NCBI RefSeq assembly: GCF_009740285.1
Contig: NZ_CP046566.1
Location: forward strand, 1,480,501 to 1,544,500
Reading direction: 5' to 3'
Length of the DNA stretch: 64,000 nucleotides
From: Phnomibacter ginsenosidimutans
GTDB taxonomy: Bacteria; Bacteroidota; Bacteroidia; Chitinophagales; Chitinophagaceae
Below, in pieces: positions 18,958-27,438 of the stretch (position 1 is the stretch's first letter; every line of letters begins with the position of its first letter). Under the pieces are notes generated by a model that searched no databases, was not told the DNA's origin, and was given only the letters and a program-made list of their open reading frames with translations. The position numbers were made by a program, and so were the translations under genes.

Positions 18958-19203
18958 ATGGAACCAGAAGTCAGAAAATACCTCACAACTATTTTGAATA
19001 CCATGAGCATGGGACTCATCTGGTTGCTCATCAATACCTTGTTTGGTATTAAAATGGGGTTGCTGTTTTGGGGCGATACAAAGCCTGTATGGCATGTAGT
19101 GTATTACATCTGCGTGGTAGTGAGCTTTGTTTTTTTGCTCCGCTATATCATCAAAAAATGGAAGGAAGTGCCTCGGTTTGGTGCAGACGAGCAGCAGCCC
19201 TAA
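18958..19203 (+). CDS. Small two-helix membrane protein
   Basis: An 81-residue protein with two hydrophobic segments (about 18-40 and 47-65) and a charged C-terminal tail starting IIKKWKEVPRFG. I do not recognise a family with an assigned function. It stands alone on the plus strand between divergent miaB and a convergent NTF2-like gene, whose stop overlaps its own at 19200-19203. Confidence 0.65.
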   Translation: MEPEVRKYLTTILNTMSMGLIWLLINTLFGIKMGLLFWGDTKPVWHVVYYICVVVSFVFLLRYIIKKWKEVPRFGADEQQP

Positions 19204-19631
19204 CTGCTATGGTCGGCTATGATACGCCAGCCTTCTTTAAACTTCTTGAGCACCAGTGAAAAATGCCCGCCTACATTGCCGGCAGAGCGGGTGAGGTACC
19301 ATTTGCCAATAACGCTATAGTACTTTTTGCCCAAGGGCTTTAGCTGAATGATGGTAAATTTCAATTGCCCCATTTTAGCTGGCGAATCGTACCGTTTGAG
19401 GTAGCCTTCGTAGGTGTTTTGCCAGCCATAGGTAAGGCCCGAGGAACCTGTGAATGTCAGTGAATCGTTTTTCCAATATCCCTGCATAAACGCTTTGATA
19501 TCACCACGGTTCCATGCGGCTTCCTGCTCTTGCATCAATGCTAATATGGCTTTTTCATCGGCGGTTTGCTGTGCAAAGCCATTGGCTGCTGCCAGCAAAC
19601 CAATCATCAGGAGCAGGAATATGCGTTTCAT
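19200..19631 (-). CDS. Exported DUF4440/SnoaL-like protein (NTF2 fold)
   Basis: A 143-residue protein with a signal peptide ending NGFAQ. It then shows the NTF2-like pattern ILALMQEQEAAWNRGDIKAFM ... YWKNDSLTFTGSSG, ending GWRIIADHSS, as in DUF4440 proteins. Such proteins are periplasmic or secreted with varied or unknown roles. It overlaps the mnmD stop by 4 bases on the same strand. Confidence 0.8.
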   Translation of the reverse strand: MKRIFLLLMIGLLAAANGFAQQTADEKAILALMQEQEAAWNRGDIKAFMQGYWKNDSLTFTGSSGLTYGWQNTYEGYLKRYDSPAKMGQLKFTIIQLKPLGKKYYSVIGKWYLTRSAGNVGGHFSLVLKKFKEGWRIIADHSS

Positions 19632-20306
19632 TCTTCTTGAAGTTTGTGGGCCCGCACCATTTCTCGTTTGCCGTAAGGTCCGGGTAGTTTTTCAACAATA
19701 AAGCCAACCGATTCTAAGGTACGTCTTACTTCGCCTTTGCTGCAATAAGTTGTCAGCAATCCGCCGGGATAAAGCAGGTCATACATTTTGGTAAACACCT
19801 CGGCCGTCCATAGTTCAGGCTGGGCAGAAGGTGCAAAGGCATCGAAGAAAATGACATGAAATTGTTTGCTGGTTTGAAACTCCTGCAAAGATGTTTTGTG
19901 TTTTACCAAGCTAAACCAGCTGCCAATGCGGATAGTACGTTGCCAGGGCGTTTGGTGGAGCATCTGAAATGATTCGCACAATTCTCTTTTGCCCATTACC
20001 TGTGCAAAATTCAAGTGCTTGTATTCTTCCTTTTCCAGCGGAAATGCTTCTACAGCTTCGTATTCAATTTTCACCTTGGCTTCTCTGGCTTCGAGGTAAG
20101 CCAGAAAGGCATTGAGCCCTGTGCCAAAGCCCATTTCAAAAATGCGGACAGGTTCTGTTTTGCCTACAAAAGGCTGCATCCCTGCGCCGATATAAACATG
20201 CTCACTCTCCTGAATAGCTCCGTACCGGCTTGTGGTACGTAACTTCGGACGATGCCAGTTGCAATGTATGCGACCCATCACCCGTCACCTGTAATTCACG
20301 CCTCAT
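19628..20306 (-). CDS. mnmD: tRNA wobble-uridine methyltransferase MnmD, split by a frameshift
   Basis: MnmD methylates the aminomethyl group of wobble uridine, the last step towards mnm5(s2)U. From ATG 20306 the frame gives the family N-terminus MRRELQVTGDGSHTLQL and then leaves frame near HKPV. The neighbouring frame carries SRYGAIQESEHVYIGAGM and the SAM motif FEMGFGTGLNA, followed by FFDAFAPSAQPELW. Removing one base around 20228-20236 joins them as TYHSRYGAIQES, about 225 residues. A downstream ATG would keep the C-terminal frame but lose the conserved N-terminus. Confidence 0.85.
20228..20236 (-). other. Apparent one-base insertion (mnmD)
   Basis: The minus strand reads TACCACAAGCCGGTACGG. 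With one A fewer it reads TAC CAC AGC CGG TAC (YHSRY), matching the family motif before GAIQES. Confidence 0.75.
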
Positions 20307-20354
20307 GGGCGCAAATATGCAGGCATAATGTTGAAACATCCAACAATCTGTCTA

Positions 20355-20963
20355 ATGGAATATGTACAAGTGTTGAAAAATGATCCGGTACTTTTCAATG
20401 TGCTTGAGGGTCAGGTTTTTTCACTTAAGAAAAAAAGAAATATAGGATTGCAGCTGATGCTGTCCATCATGAGCCAGCAACTTAGTACCAAAGTGGCGAC
20501 TGTATTTAAACAGCGTTTTTTAGCCTTGTTCCCCACGCAAAAAGTACCTGTTATGACAGATGTGCTGGCCATCTCTTACGAGCAATTGCGCAGCATAGGA
20601 TTGAGTCATGCCAAGGCAACTTATGTGTATGCTGTGGCAGCTTTTTTTGAAACCCATCAATTAACCGATCGCCAGTTGCATGCATTGAGCAATGACGAAT
20701 TGAAAGCTTTGCTAACACAAATAAAAGGCGTGGGTCCATGGACGGTAGAAATGCTGCTGATGTTTAGTATGGCCCGCACCAATGTGTTTCCTGTAGATGA
20801 TTTGGGCATACGGCAAGCCATGCTGCAGCTGTACGGTATTCGCAGCAAAGACCTGCGCCGGCAAAAGGCCCGCATGCAAGCTATTGCTGCCCAATGGCAT
20901 CCGTATCAAACCTATGCCTGCCTGCATTTGTGGCACTGGAAAGACAATGCGCCCAAACTTTAA
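20355..20963 (+). CDS. DNA-3-methyladenine glycosylase (AlkA-type, HhH-GPD)
   Basis: A 202-residue HhH-GPD glycosylase that would remove alkylated bases from DNA. Motifs are the helix-hairpin-helix LLTQIKGVGPWTVEMLLMFSM and the catalytic-aspartate region VFPVDDLGIRQAM. It lacks the N-terminal domain of E. coli AlkA and the C-terminal FeS motif of MutY/Nth. The start MEYVQVLKND at 20355 is preferred; an ATG at 20328 would add nine residues. Confidence 0.87.
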   Translation: MEYVQVLKNDPVLFNVLEGQVFSLKKKRNIGLQLMLSIMSQQLSTKVATVFKQRFLALFPTQKVPVMTDVLAISYEQLRSIGLSHAKATYVYAVAAFFETHQLTDRQLHALSNDELKALLTQIKGVGPWTVEMLLMFSMARTNVFPVDDLGIRQAMLQLYGIRSKDLRRQKARMQAIAAQWHPYQTYACLHLWHWKDNAPKL

Positions 20964-21010
20964 CCAGGGCTAAGATGCACAGGGTGTGCTCAACTTTGGC
21001 GAAGCTTTAC

Positions 21011-21040
21011 TTGCTGTGCCGTGTGTAAAATGTACATTTG
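21011..21040 (+). promoter_or_regulatory. Bacteroidota-type promoter of the SPT-like gene
   Basis: TTG at 21011-21013, a 19-base spacer and TACATTTG at 21033-21040 match the -33/-7 consensus closely. Transcription would start near 21045, about 50 bases above ATG 21094. This supports that ATG over the in-frame codon at 20986. Confidence 0.7.
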
Positions 21041-21093
21041 CGGCCGAAAAACCAGCTGTCTGGCTGGATTTGTACCACAAGAAAATCAGCACT

Positions 21094-22353
21094 ATGGCCG
21101 ACATTTTTGAAAGACTGTTGAAGAACTACGGACCTCTTGGTCAGCACCGTGAACGTGCTCACGGATATTTTGCCTTCCCCAAACTGGAAGGAGAAATAGC
21201 GTCACGCATGAAGTTTCGCGGACAAGAAATGATTGTATGGAGCCTCAATAACTACCTGGGCTTGGCCAACCACCCCGAAATACGCAAGGTAGATGCCGAA
21301 GCCGCTGCCGAATTTGGTTTGGCTTACCCCATGGGTGCCCGTATGATGAGTGGTAACAGTAACCATCATGAACGTTTGGAAGCCGAACTGGCTGCCTTTG
21401 AACATAAAGAAGATGCCATTTTGTTGAACTTCGGTTATCAGGGCATCATGAGTGCCATTGATACCTTGTGTGGCCGTCATGATGTGATTGTGTACGATGC
21501 AGAAAGCCATGCTTGTATCATTGATGGTTTGCGTTTGCACCCCGGTCACCGCTACGTATTTAAGCACAACGATATCGAAGATTGCGAGAAGCAATTGCAA
21601 CGTGCCACGCAGCTGATTGAAAAGCAAAAAAGTGGCGGCATTCTGGTAATTACCGAAGGGGTGTTTGGCATGGCCGGCGACCAAGGTAAACTGAAAGAAA
21701 TTGTGGCCCTCAAAGGCAAATATGATTTCCGCCTGCTGGTAGATGATGCGCATGGTTTTGGTACCCTCGGCGAAACAGGTGCCGGCGCTGGTGAAGCACA
21801 AGGCTGTCAGGATGGTATCGATTTGTACTTCAGCACATTTGCCAAATCAATGGCCAGCATCGGTGCATTTATTGCCGGTCCCAAAGCCATTATCGATTAT
21901 ATCCGCTACAACATTCGCAGTCAGATTTTTGCAAAGAGCTTGCCCATGCCCATTGTATTGGGCAACCTGAAGCGCCTGCACATGTTGCAAACCATGCCCG
22001 AACTGAAAAACAAGTTGTGGGAAAATGCGACCAAACTGCAGGAAGGTTTGAAAGCCCGTGGTTTCGACATCGGCAAAACCGATTCGGTAGTAACGCCGGT
22101 GTACATGAAGGGCGGTATTGAAGAAGCTACCGCTATGGTGATGGACCTGCGGGAGAACTACAAAATTTTCTGCTCTATTGTGGTGTATCCTGTTATTCCT
22201 AAAGGGCACATCATTTACCGCCTTATACCTAGTGCCGCTCATACCGATGAGGATATTCAACTGACGTTGAAAGCCTTCACCGAAACCAAAGAAAAATTGG
22301 ATGCCGGTGCTTATAAGGCAGAAGCCATTCCGGATATGGCGGAGAAAGCATAA
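21094..22353 (+). CDS. Serine palmitoyltransferase-like alpha-oxoamine synthase
   Basis: A 419-residue PLP enzyme of the alpha-oxoamine synthase family, which condenses an amino acid with an acyl-CoA. Visible motifs are NNYLGLANHPE, GLAYPMGARMMSGN, LVDDAHGFG and the lysine region YFSTFAKSMAS. The sequence fits the Bacteroidota group assigned to serine palmitoyltransferase, the first enzyme of sphingolipid synthesis. Glycine C-acetyltransferase and KAS/BioF share the fold and cannot be excluded by motifs alone. It has its own promoter-like element and a downstream hairpin. Confidence 0.75.
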   Translation: MADIFERLLKNYGPLGQHRERAHGYFAFPKLEGEIASRMKFRGQEMIVWSLNNYLGLANHPEIRKVDAEAAAEFGLAYPMGARMMSGNSNHHERLEAELAAFEHKEDAILLNFGYQGIMSAIDTLCGRHDVIVYDAESHACIIDGLRLHPGHRYVFKHNDIEDCEKQLQRATQLIEKQKSGGILVITEGVFGMAGDQGKLKEIVALKGKYDFRLLVDDAHGFGTLGETGAGAGEAQGCQDGIDLYFSTFAKSMASIGAFIAGPKAIIDYIRYNIRSQIFAKSLPMPIVLGNLKRLHMLQTMPELKNKLWENATKLQEGLKARGFDIGKTDSVVTPVYMKGGIEEATAMVMDLRENYKIFCSIVVYPVIPKGHIIYRLIPSAAHTDEDIQLTLKAFTETKEKLDAGAYKAEAIPDMAEKA

Positions 22354-22404
22354 TGCAGATGATAGATGATGGTTGGGAGATGTTGGGAAAACATCGGCCT
22401 GTCC
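22354..22404 (+). repeat. T/G-rich degenerate repeat after a stop codon
   Basis: The segment after the SPT-like stop reads GATAGATGATGGTTGGGAGATGTTGGG-like repeats of GTTGG/GATG. Similar stretches follow the stops of ubiX (23989) and the metalloprotease (27438). Confidence 0.4.
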
Positions 22405-22414
22405 AGATAATCAA

Positions 22415-22450
22415 CAACAGCGCCTCACGAAAGTGGGGCGCTGTTGCTTT
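22415..22450 (+). terminator. Strong hairpin with GAAA tetraloop
   Basis: A 14-bp stem, CAACAGCGCCTCAC / GTGGGGCGCTGTTG, with a single T-G wobble closes a GAAA loop, followed by CTTTG. It lies 60 bases after the SPT-like stop and is the likely terminator. Confidence 0.7.
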
Positions 22451-22470
22451 GGGAAATAATGGCCAACAAA

Positions 22471-22490
22471 AAGCCCCGCATTGCGGGGCT
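22471..22490. terminator. Second hairpin, AAGCCCCGCA palindrome
   Basis: The perfect inverted repeat AAGCCCCGCA / TGCGGGGCTT has no loop beyond the palindrome centre, preceded by AACAAA and followed by CCTC. It is probably a back-up terminator; the T-tract is weak. Confidence 0.55.
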
Positions 22491-22706
22491 TCCTCAATCA
22501 AAACCATTGACCATTAAACCTTATCCTATGAAAATTCAGGACTAATATGAGGAATGCTGACGGATTAAACAAAAAAAATATGTGTTTGGGTTGGCTAATG
22601 GCTTAAAGCAAAGGGCTGAAAGCTGTCTGCAACTAGTAATGAGCAATATGGATTAAAGCATAAGCAAGTTTGAAAATACCACTTAGTTCTCCTTAGCAGT
22701 TTTGAA
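22491..22706. other. Non-coding stretch with no clear feature
   Basis: This part of the 505-base gap between the SPT-like gene and the exported thioredoxin is AT-rich with short stops in all frames. I see no gene, tRNA or promoter in it. Confidence 0.5.
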
Positions 22707-22858
22707 CCTTCGTGGTTAAAAAACTCCGTGATCCTCTGAGTTTACCTCCTTTCCCTTTGTGGTAAAATGCGTTGTGCTCCTTTTGTTTTTGTGCCTTGGT
22801 GGTTCGAAAAAACTCCGTGTTCCTCCGTGCATTCCTCCATCCCCTCTGTGGTTAAATC
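22707..22858. repeat. Degenerate CTCCGTG/CTCTGTGG intergenic repeats
   Basis: Two related units of about 35 bases lie at 22707-22740 (CCTTCGTGGTTAAAAAACTC ...) and 22794-22830 (CCTTGGTGGTTCGAAAAAAC ...). Both continue CCGTG-TCCTC. A shorter third copy CCCTCTGTGGTTAAAT lies near 22842. The same words recur near 59911-59938. No protein reading is conserved. Confidence 0.6.
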
Positions 22859-23392
22859 TCACTTCCATTTGCCACTAAACTGCCGCTGATAGCTCACAAA
22901 ATCCATTTGCTCATTGGCCCGGCTGCCGTAGTATTTCAGCACCAGCTCCAGGTCTTTGGGCTTAATAGCACCGGGTATCACCTGCCATTCACCTTTTGCA
23001 GGAATGATAACAGTAGAAGGATACACCATATTGCCCCGCAATAATTTCACCGCCAGCTGATGCACTTTAAACTTGGATTGATAGCGAAACACTTCGCCAT
23101 CCCAACGCACACTATCCTTGCGTTCGGCATTGAGTTTAACGGGCACATAATTGGCCTGAATGTATTGCACTACTGAGTCGTGTTGCCAGGTGGTAGCATC
23201 CATCAGTTTGCAGTAGGTGCACCAATCGGTGTATACATCTACCAGCACCGGTTTGCCATCTGGCGGTAGCTGCGCTGCCAGCTGTGCAATAGGTTGCCAT
23301 TGCACGCCTTTTTTACCTGCCGGCGCAAATGCCGACAGCACTGGTAAAAGAGAAATGATACTGCACAACCACCAAATGGAAACCTTTCGCAT
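22859..23392 (-). CDS. Exported thioredoxin-family protein (WCTYC)
   Basis: A 177-residue protein with a signal peptide (MRKVSIWWLCSIISLLPVLSAFAP) and a thioredoxin fold bearing the motif WCTYCK in VLVDVYTDWCTYCKLMDATT, typical of the thioredoxin_7/DsbD-gamma-like group. It is probably a periplasmic reductase or chaperone of unknown target. It diverges from ubiX over a 30-base gap. Confidence 0.83.
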   Translation of the reverse strand: MRKVSIWWLCSIISLLPVLSAFAPAGKKGVQWQPIAQLAAQLPPDGKPVLVDVYTDWCTYCKLMDATTWQHDSVVQYIQANYVPVKLNAERKDSVRWDGEVFRYQSKFKVHQLAVKLLRGNMVYPSTVIIPAKGEWQVIPGAIKPKDLELVLKYYGSRANEQMDFVSYQRQFSGKWK

Positions 23393-23410
23393 GCAATGCT
23401 GTTATTTTGG

Positions 23411-23418
23411 CAAAGCTA
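23411..23418 (-). promoter_or_regulatory. Possible -7 element of the exported thioredoxin gene
   Basis: CAAAGCTA on the plus strand reads TAGCTTTG on the minus strand (TAnnTTTG), 19 bases above the start codon. No clear -33 partner. Confidence 0.35.
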
Positions 23419-23422
23419 AGCG

Positions 23423-23989
23423 ATGCCCATGCATAAAATTGTTGTTGCTATTACGGGAGCCAGTGGTTCCATTTACGCCAAATTGTTGTTGGATAAACTG
23501 GTGCAGTTGCGTCAGCAAATTGATGCTCTGGCTGTGGTGATGTCGCCCAATGCAGCCGATGTGGCCCGCCAGGAACTGGGCAACGATGTATTGGAAAAAT
23601 ATCCGGTGCAATATTTCGACCGCAACGATTTTAATGCGCCCTTTGCCAGTGGCAGTGGCCGCTATAATACCATGCTGGTAGTGCCTTGCAGCATGGGTAC
23701 GCTGGGCCGCATAGCACAAGGGGTGAGCAACGATTTAGTGACCCGTGCCGCCGATGTGGTATTGAAAGAACGCCGCAAACTCATCCTCGCTGTAAGAGAA
23801 ACACCTTACAACCTCATCCATATCAAGAACATGGAAACCGTAACGCTGGCGGGTGGCATCATTTGCCCTTGTACGCCTTCATTTTATAGCCGCCCACAAA
23901 CCGTAGAAGAAGTAGCTGCCACTGTAACCGACCGCCTGATTGATTTGATTGGTTTGGAGCAAAATACTTATCGCTGGGGGGAGAAATAG
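23423..23989 (+). CDS. ubiX: Flavin prenyltransferase UbiX
   Basis: UbiX joins dimethylallyl phosphate to FMN to make the prenylated flavin cofactor of UbiD-type decarboxylases. The 188-residue product has the family motifs VVAITGASGSIYAKLLLDKL, LVVPCSMGTLGRIAQG, RKLILAVRETP and GGIICPCTPSFYSRP. The start may be at 23423 or at the internal ATG 23429 (MHKIVVAITG). No ubiD lies in the window. Confidence 0.92.
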   Translation: MPMHKIVVAITGASGSIYAKLLLDKLVQLRQQIDALAVVMSPNAADVARQELGNDVLEKYPVQYFDRNDFNAPFASGSGRYNTMLVVPCSMGTLGRIAQGVSNDLVTRAADVVLKERRKLILAVRETPYNLIHIKNMETVTLAGGIICPCTPSFYSRPQTVEEVAATVTDRLIDLIGLEQNTYRWGEK

Positions 23990-24060
23990 TTGGTAGTTGA
24001 TAGTTGATTGTTGGTAGGAAGAAGATGTTGGATGACTCCCGATAGCCATCGGTATGTTTA
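23989..24060 (+). repeat. T/G-rich degenerate repeat after the ubiX stop
   Basis: TTGGTAGTTGATAGTTGATT and further GTTGG words follow the ubiX stop directly. They resemble the segments after the SPT-like and metalloprotease stops. Confidence 0.45.
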
Positions 24061-24138
24061 GATGATTGTCTGTTACTTCATTTCTTCTTATAGCTTGTTA
24101 CACATTTGAGACAACTGGTATTATAAATGTCAGCAAAT

Positions 24139-24183
24139 GCAAAACGGCGGAGAAAGACCAATGTTTTCTCCGCCGTTTGTTTT
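24139..24183. terminator. Terminator of lolA
   Basis: The stem AAACGGCGGAGAAA / TTTCTCCGCCGTTT at 24142-24155 and 24164-24177 is perfect over 14 bp. It starts 17 bases past the lolA stop, with a T-rich tail on the minus strand. Confidence 0.85.
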
Positions 24184-24200
24184 GCAGCAAGCTGCAGTTC

Positions 24201-24839
24201 TTATTGTTCTATCACTTCTACACCGGGGTACTTGGCTTTGTCGAATGCAAACAGGTTATCTGCCAGGGCAGCATTTGTTTTCAGGTTGCTGATGCTGTAG
24301 TTGTAAATGTTGCCGCTATTTTCATAAATCTTGCTGCTCACAATCATGCTCTGCGCTTCGTCTATGTACACATACACTTTGTAAAACGACTTGCGTTTAT
24401 CGGTAGGTGTCATTTCTATTTCCTGCACTTTCTTGCCATTCACAGTTACAGGTCCGTTGAGCTTGTACAAAAAGTCTTTATCGTAAAAGTTGGTGAAAAG
24501 CTTTTGTGGCGTGATGGCACCGCTGCTGTTGTCCACGGCACTTACGCTTACCTCATTGGCAGCTGGTTCGTACTTCCATACTTTTTTGCCGTCGCACAAA
24601 ATCTGCATGCTTTGTTCTGTGATTTTATACTTGGCACCTTTTACAAAAATCTGTCCCGATTTTTTGCCTGCAGGCTTGCCAGCACGGGTGGTTACCGTAA
24701 GGCTGTAATTGCCTTGCACCGTGGTGAGGCCTTTAAATTTTTTACTCACTTTATCGAGGAGTGCCTTGGCGGCGGGGTCGTTCTGACTGATAGCGGGTAG
24801 GGCTAAGAGTAGGGCAATCGCAAATAAAATATGCTTCAT
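24201..24839 (-). CDS. lolA: LolA-like outer membrane lipoprotein carrier
   Basis: A 212-residue periplasmic protein with a signal peptide ending LPAISQ. The LolA fold is seen in KALLDKVSKKFKGLTTVQGNYSL, GKKSGQIFVKGAKYKITE and ILCDGKKVWKYEPAANEV. LolA carries lipoproteins from the inner membrane to the outer membrane receptor. The gene is monocistronic, with a terminator behind it and a TAnnTTTG-like element ahead. Confidence 0.85.
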   Translation of the reverse strand: MKHILFAIALLLALPAISQNDPAAKALLDKVSKKFKGLTTVQGNYSLTVTTRAGKPAGKKSGQIFVKGAKYKITEQSMQILCDGKKVWKYEPAANEVSVSAVDNSSGAITPQKLFTNFYDKDFLYKLNGPVTVNGKKVQEIEMTPTDKRKSFYKVYVYIDEAQSMIVSSKIYENSGNIYNYSISNLKTNAALADNLFAFDKAKYPGVEVIEQ

Positions 24840-24859
24840 GATGTAGTTTTAAAACGGGA

Positions 24860-24867
24860 CAAATGTA
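24860..24867 (-). promoter_or_regulatory. Possible -7 element of lolA
   Basis: CAAATGTA reads TACATTTG on the minus strand, 20 bases above the lolA start. A CAA (TTG) lies 23 bases further up, slightly beyond the usual spacing. Confidence 0.45.
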
Positions 24868-25023
24868 ATCCTCAGACGCTGTTTCCTGCGCAAGGTTGCT
24901 CACCACTGCTTTTTTTACAGGTATTTAAACATTTGGCATTTTTATCATGGGCTTTTTGGCCGGCAATGTTTTGCCTGAAAAATGGCTTCTAATGGTTAGT
25001 TTTCAACCACAAAACAATCGCTG

Positions 25024-27438
25024 ATGAAGAAATGGATTTGGCTGGCCTGCTTCGGGCTAAGCCTCAATGCAATGGCACAATCGCTGCCTGCCATCGAAGA
25101 CAAGGTAAAAAACATGACCGCCAAACCGGGTTTTCTACCAATGTACCTCGATGGTGAAACCGGAAAGATTTACCTCGAAATCAACCAATGGAAACAGGAA
25201 TTGCTGTACAACACTTCGTTGCCGGCCGGCCTGGGTAGCAATGATATTGGCCTCGACCGCGGCAAACTGGGCGAAGAACGCATTATCCGGTTTGAGCAGC
25301 AGGGCAAAAAAGTAATGATGATTCAGCCCAATTATGCTTACCGTGCGGTGAGCAACGATGCAGCAGAAAAGCGGGCTGTGGAGCAGTCATTTGCACAAAG
25401 CATGCTGTGGGCATTTACCGCCGAAGCGGCTACTGGCCAGCGGGTGCTGGTAGATGCTACCGAATTCATGTTGCGGGATGCGGTGAAAGTAGCCAACACC
25501 TTGCGGCGCAGCAATCAGGGCAGCTATCAGTTGGATAAAAACCGGTCGTTGCTCTACCTTCCCAACACCCGCAATTTTCCGTTGAATACGGAGATTGAAA
25601 CCACCATCACCTTTACCAATACCGATGGCCAAACGGGTGCTTATGTACGTTCGGTGACGCCCAGCGATGAAGCCATTACGCTGCGCATGCACCACAGTTT
25701 TGTACAACTGCCCGATGCCAACTACAAACCCCGGGTATTTGATGCCCGAAGCAGTTTTATTCCCCTGTCGTATTACGATTATGCCACGCCGGTGAGTGAG
25801 CCCATCGAAAAGTTTTATGCCGTGCGGCATCGCCTCGAAAAGAAGGATAAAAAAGCGGCGAAAAGTGAAGCGGTAAAACCCATTGTGTACTACCTCGACA
25901 ATGGCACCCCCGAGCCCATTCGCAGTGCCTTGCTCGAAGGGGCCGGCTGGTGGAATCAGGCTTTCGAAGCTGCAGGCTTCATCAATGCTTTTCAGGTAAA
26001 AATATTGCCCGATACTGCCGATCCCATGGACATTCGCTACAACATGATCAACTGGGTACACCGCAGTACACGTGGCTGGAGTTATGGTGCTTCTGTTGTT
26101 GACCCCCGTACCGGCGAAATCATCAAAGGAAATGTAACGCTTGGTTCTTTAAGAGTGCGGCAAGACTACCTCATTTTTAGCGCCCTGCTGTCGCCTTATG
26201 CCAAAGGATTGCCCGCCGATGATCCCATGCTGAAAGCCGCACTGGACAGGCTACGGCAGCTGTCGGCACACGAAGTAGGACATACGTTGGGCCTCATGCA
26301 CAACTATGCCAGCAGTGTAAGCAACCGTGCTTCTGTCATGGATTATCCGCACCCTGTGGTAACGCTGAATGCGAAGGGTGAAATAGACATGAGTCAGGTA
26401 TACGACAAAGGCATTGGTGCTTGGGATAAAGTAGCCATTAACTGGGGATACAGAGAAATGGCTCCCGGCGAAAATGAACAAACCGTACTCAACACAATTC
26501 TCACAACTGCTGCAAAAAATGGTTTGCAATTCATCAGCGACCGTGATGCCCGAGCTCCTGGTGGATTACATAAAGATGCTCACCTGTGGGACAATGGCCG
26601 TAGTGTGGTAGAAGAGTTGAAAAACGTGCTGGCGGTTCGCCAAAAAGCCCTTGAGAATTTTGGAGAAAACAATGTGCGGCCCGGTACACCCATGGCCTTT
26701 TTAGAAGATGCGTTGGTGCCCTTGTATTTCTACCATCGCTATCAGGTAGAAGCGGTAACCAAACTGGTGGGTGGTGCGCATTACAACTATGCTTTACGTG
26801 GCGATGGCCAAAGCATTTATACGCCACTTTCTAAAGCAGAACAAATGGCTGCTCTTGAAGGGATCATGAAAACTTTGCAGCCCGAAGTGCTCAATATTCC
26901 TGAACGCATTGCCAATTTAATTCCACCTCGTCCTGCAGGATACGATTTCAACAGAGAGCTGTTTAAAAAACGTACGGGCCTCGCTTTCGACAGATTAACA
27001 CCTGCAGAAACAGCCGCCGATTTGCCGCTGTCATTCCTCTTTCACCCCGAAAGACTGAACCGCCTGGTGCAGCAGCAAACTACCGTGGGCCTTGGCCTGG
27101 AAGAAGTGCTGCAATACATGGTAGACAACACTTGGAAAGCACCTCGTAAGTCTGGTTTTGAAAAACAAATACAACAACAAACAGAGCAGATATTGCTCAC
27201 GTATTTGTTGGGGGGCAGTGTAAATGACGACAATGGTTTTGAAGTGAAAGCACAACTGCAGCAAGCGTTAGAAAATCTGAAAGTCTGGCTCACGGAACAA
27301 GTTAAAACCAGTACAGCTGCAGACAAAGCGCATTATCAACTCGCCATCGACAGAATGAAATCACCGGATAAAGCCAAACCAACCTTACACAAAGAAGCCC
27401 CTCCGGGTGCACCTATAGGTTGTGAGGTGGAGTTTTGA
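25024..27438 (+). CDS. Secreted zinc-dependent metalloprotease (DUF5117/DUF4953 type)
   Basis: An 804-residue exported protein with a signal peptide ending LNAMAQ. The zinc motif HEVGHTLGLMHN (HExxHxxGxxH) lies at about residues 416-427, followed by a met-turn-like SVMDYPHP. The N-terminal half contains the DUF5117-type region (GLDRGKLGEERIIRFEQQGK) and GWWNQAFEAAGF. Such metzincin-like proteases are common in Bacteroidota, but their substrates are unknown. The C-terminus ends PPGAPIGCEVEF. Confidence 0.87.
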   Translation: MKKWIWLACFGLSLNAMAQSLPAIEDKVKNMTAKPGFLPMYLDGETGKIYLEINQWKQELLYNTSLPAGLGSNDIGLDRGKLGEERIIRFEQQGKKVMMIQPNYAYRAVSNDAAEKRAVEQSFAQSMLWAFTAEAATGQRVLVDATEFMLRDAVKVANTLRRSNQGSYQLDKNRSLLYLPNTRNFPLNTEIETTITFTNTDGQTGAYVRSVTPSDEAITLRMHHSFVQLPDANYKPRVFDARSSFIPLSYYDYATPVSEPIEKFYAVRHRLEKKDKKAAKSEAVKPIVYYLDNGTPEPIRSALLEGAGWWNQAFEAAGFINAFQVKILPDTADPMDIRYNMINWVHRSTRGWSYGASVVDPRTGEIIKGNVTLGSLRVRQDYLIFSALLSPYAKGLPADDPMLKAALDRLRQLSAHEVGHTLGLMHNYASSVSNRASVMDYPHPVVTLNAKGEIDMSQVYDKGIGAWDKVAINWGYREMAPGENEQTVLNTILTTAAKNGLQFISDRDARAPGGLHKDAHLWDNGRSVVEELKNVLAVRQKALENFGENNVRPGTPMAFLEDALVPLYFYHRYQVEAVTKLVGGAHYNYALRGDGQSIYTPLSKAEQMAALEGIMKTLQPEVLNIPERIANLIPPRPAGYDFNRELFKKRTGLAFDRLTPAETAADLPLSFLFHPERLNRLVQQQTTVGLGLEEVLQYMVDNTWKAPRKSGFEKQIQQQTEQILLTYLLGGSVNDDNGFEVKAQLQQALENLKVWLTEQVKTSTAADKAHYQLAIDRMKSPDKAKPTLHKEAPPGAPIGCEVEF

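Noticed and set aside
24066-24800. 244-codon plus-strand frame
   Set aside because: Antisense to lolA and runs through the lolA terminator hairpin.
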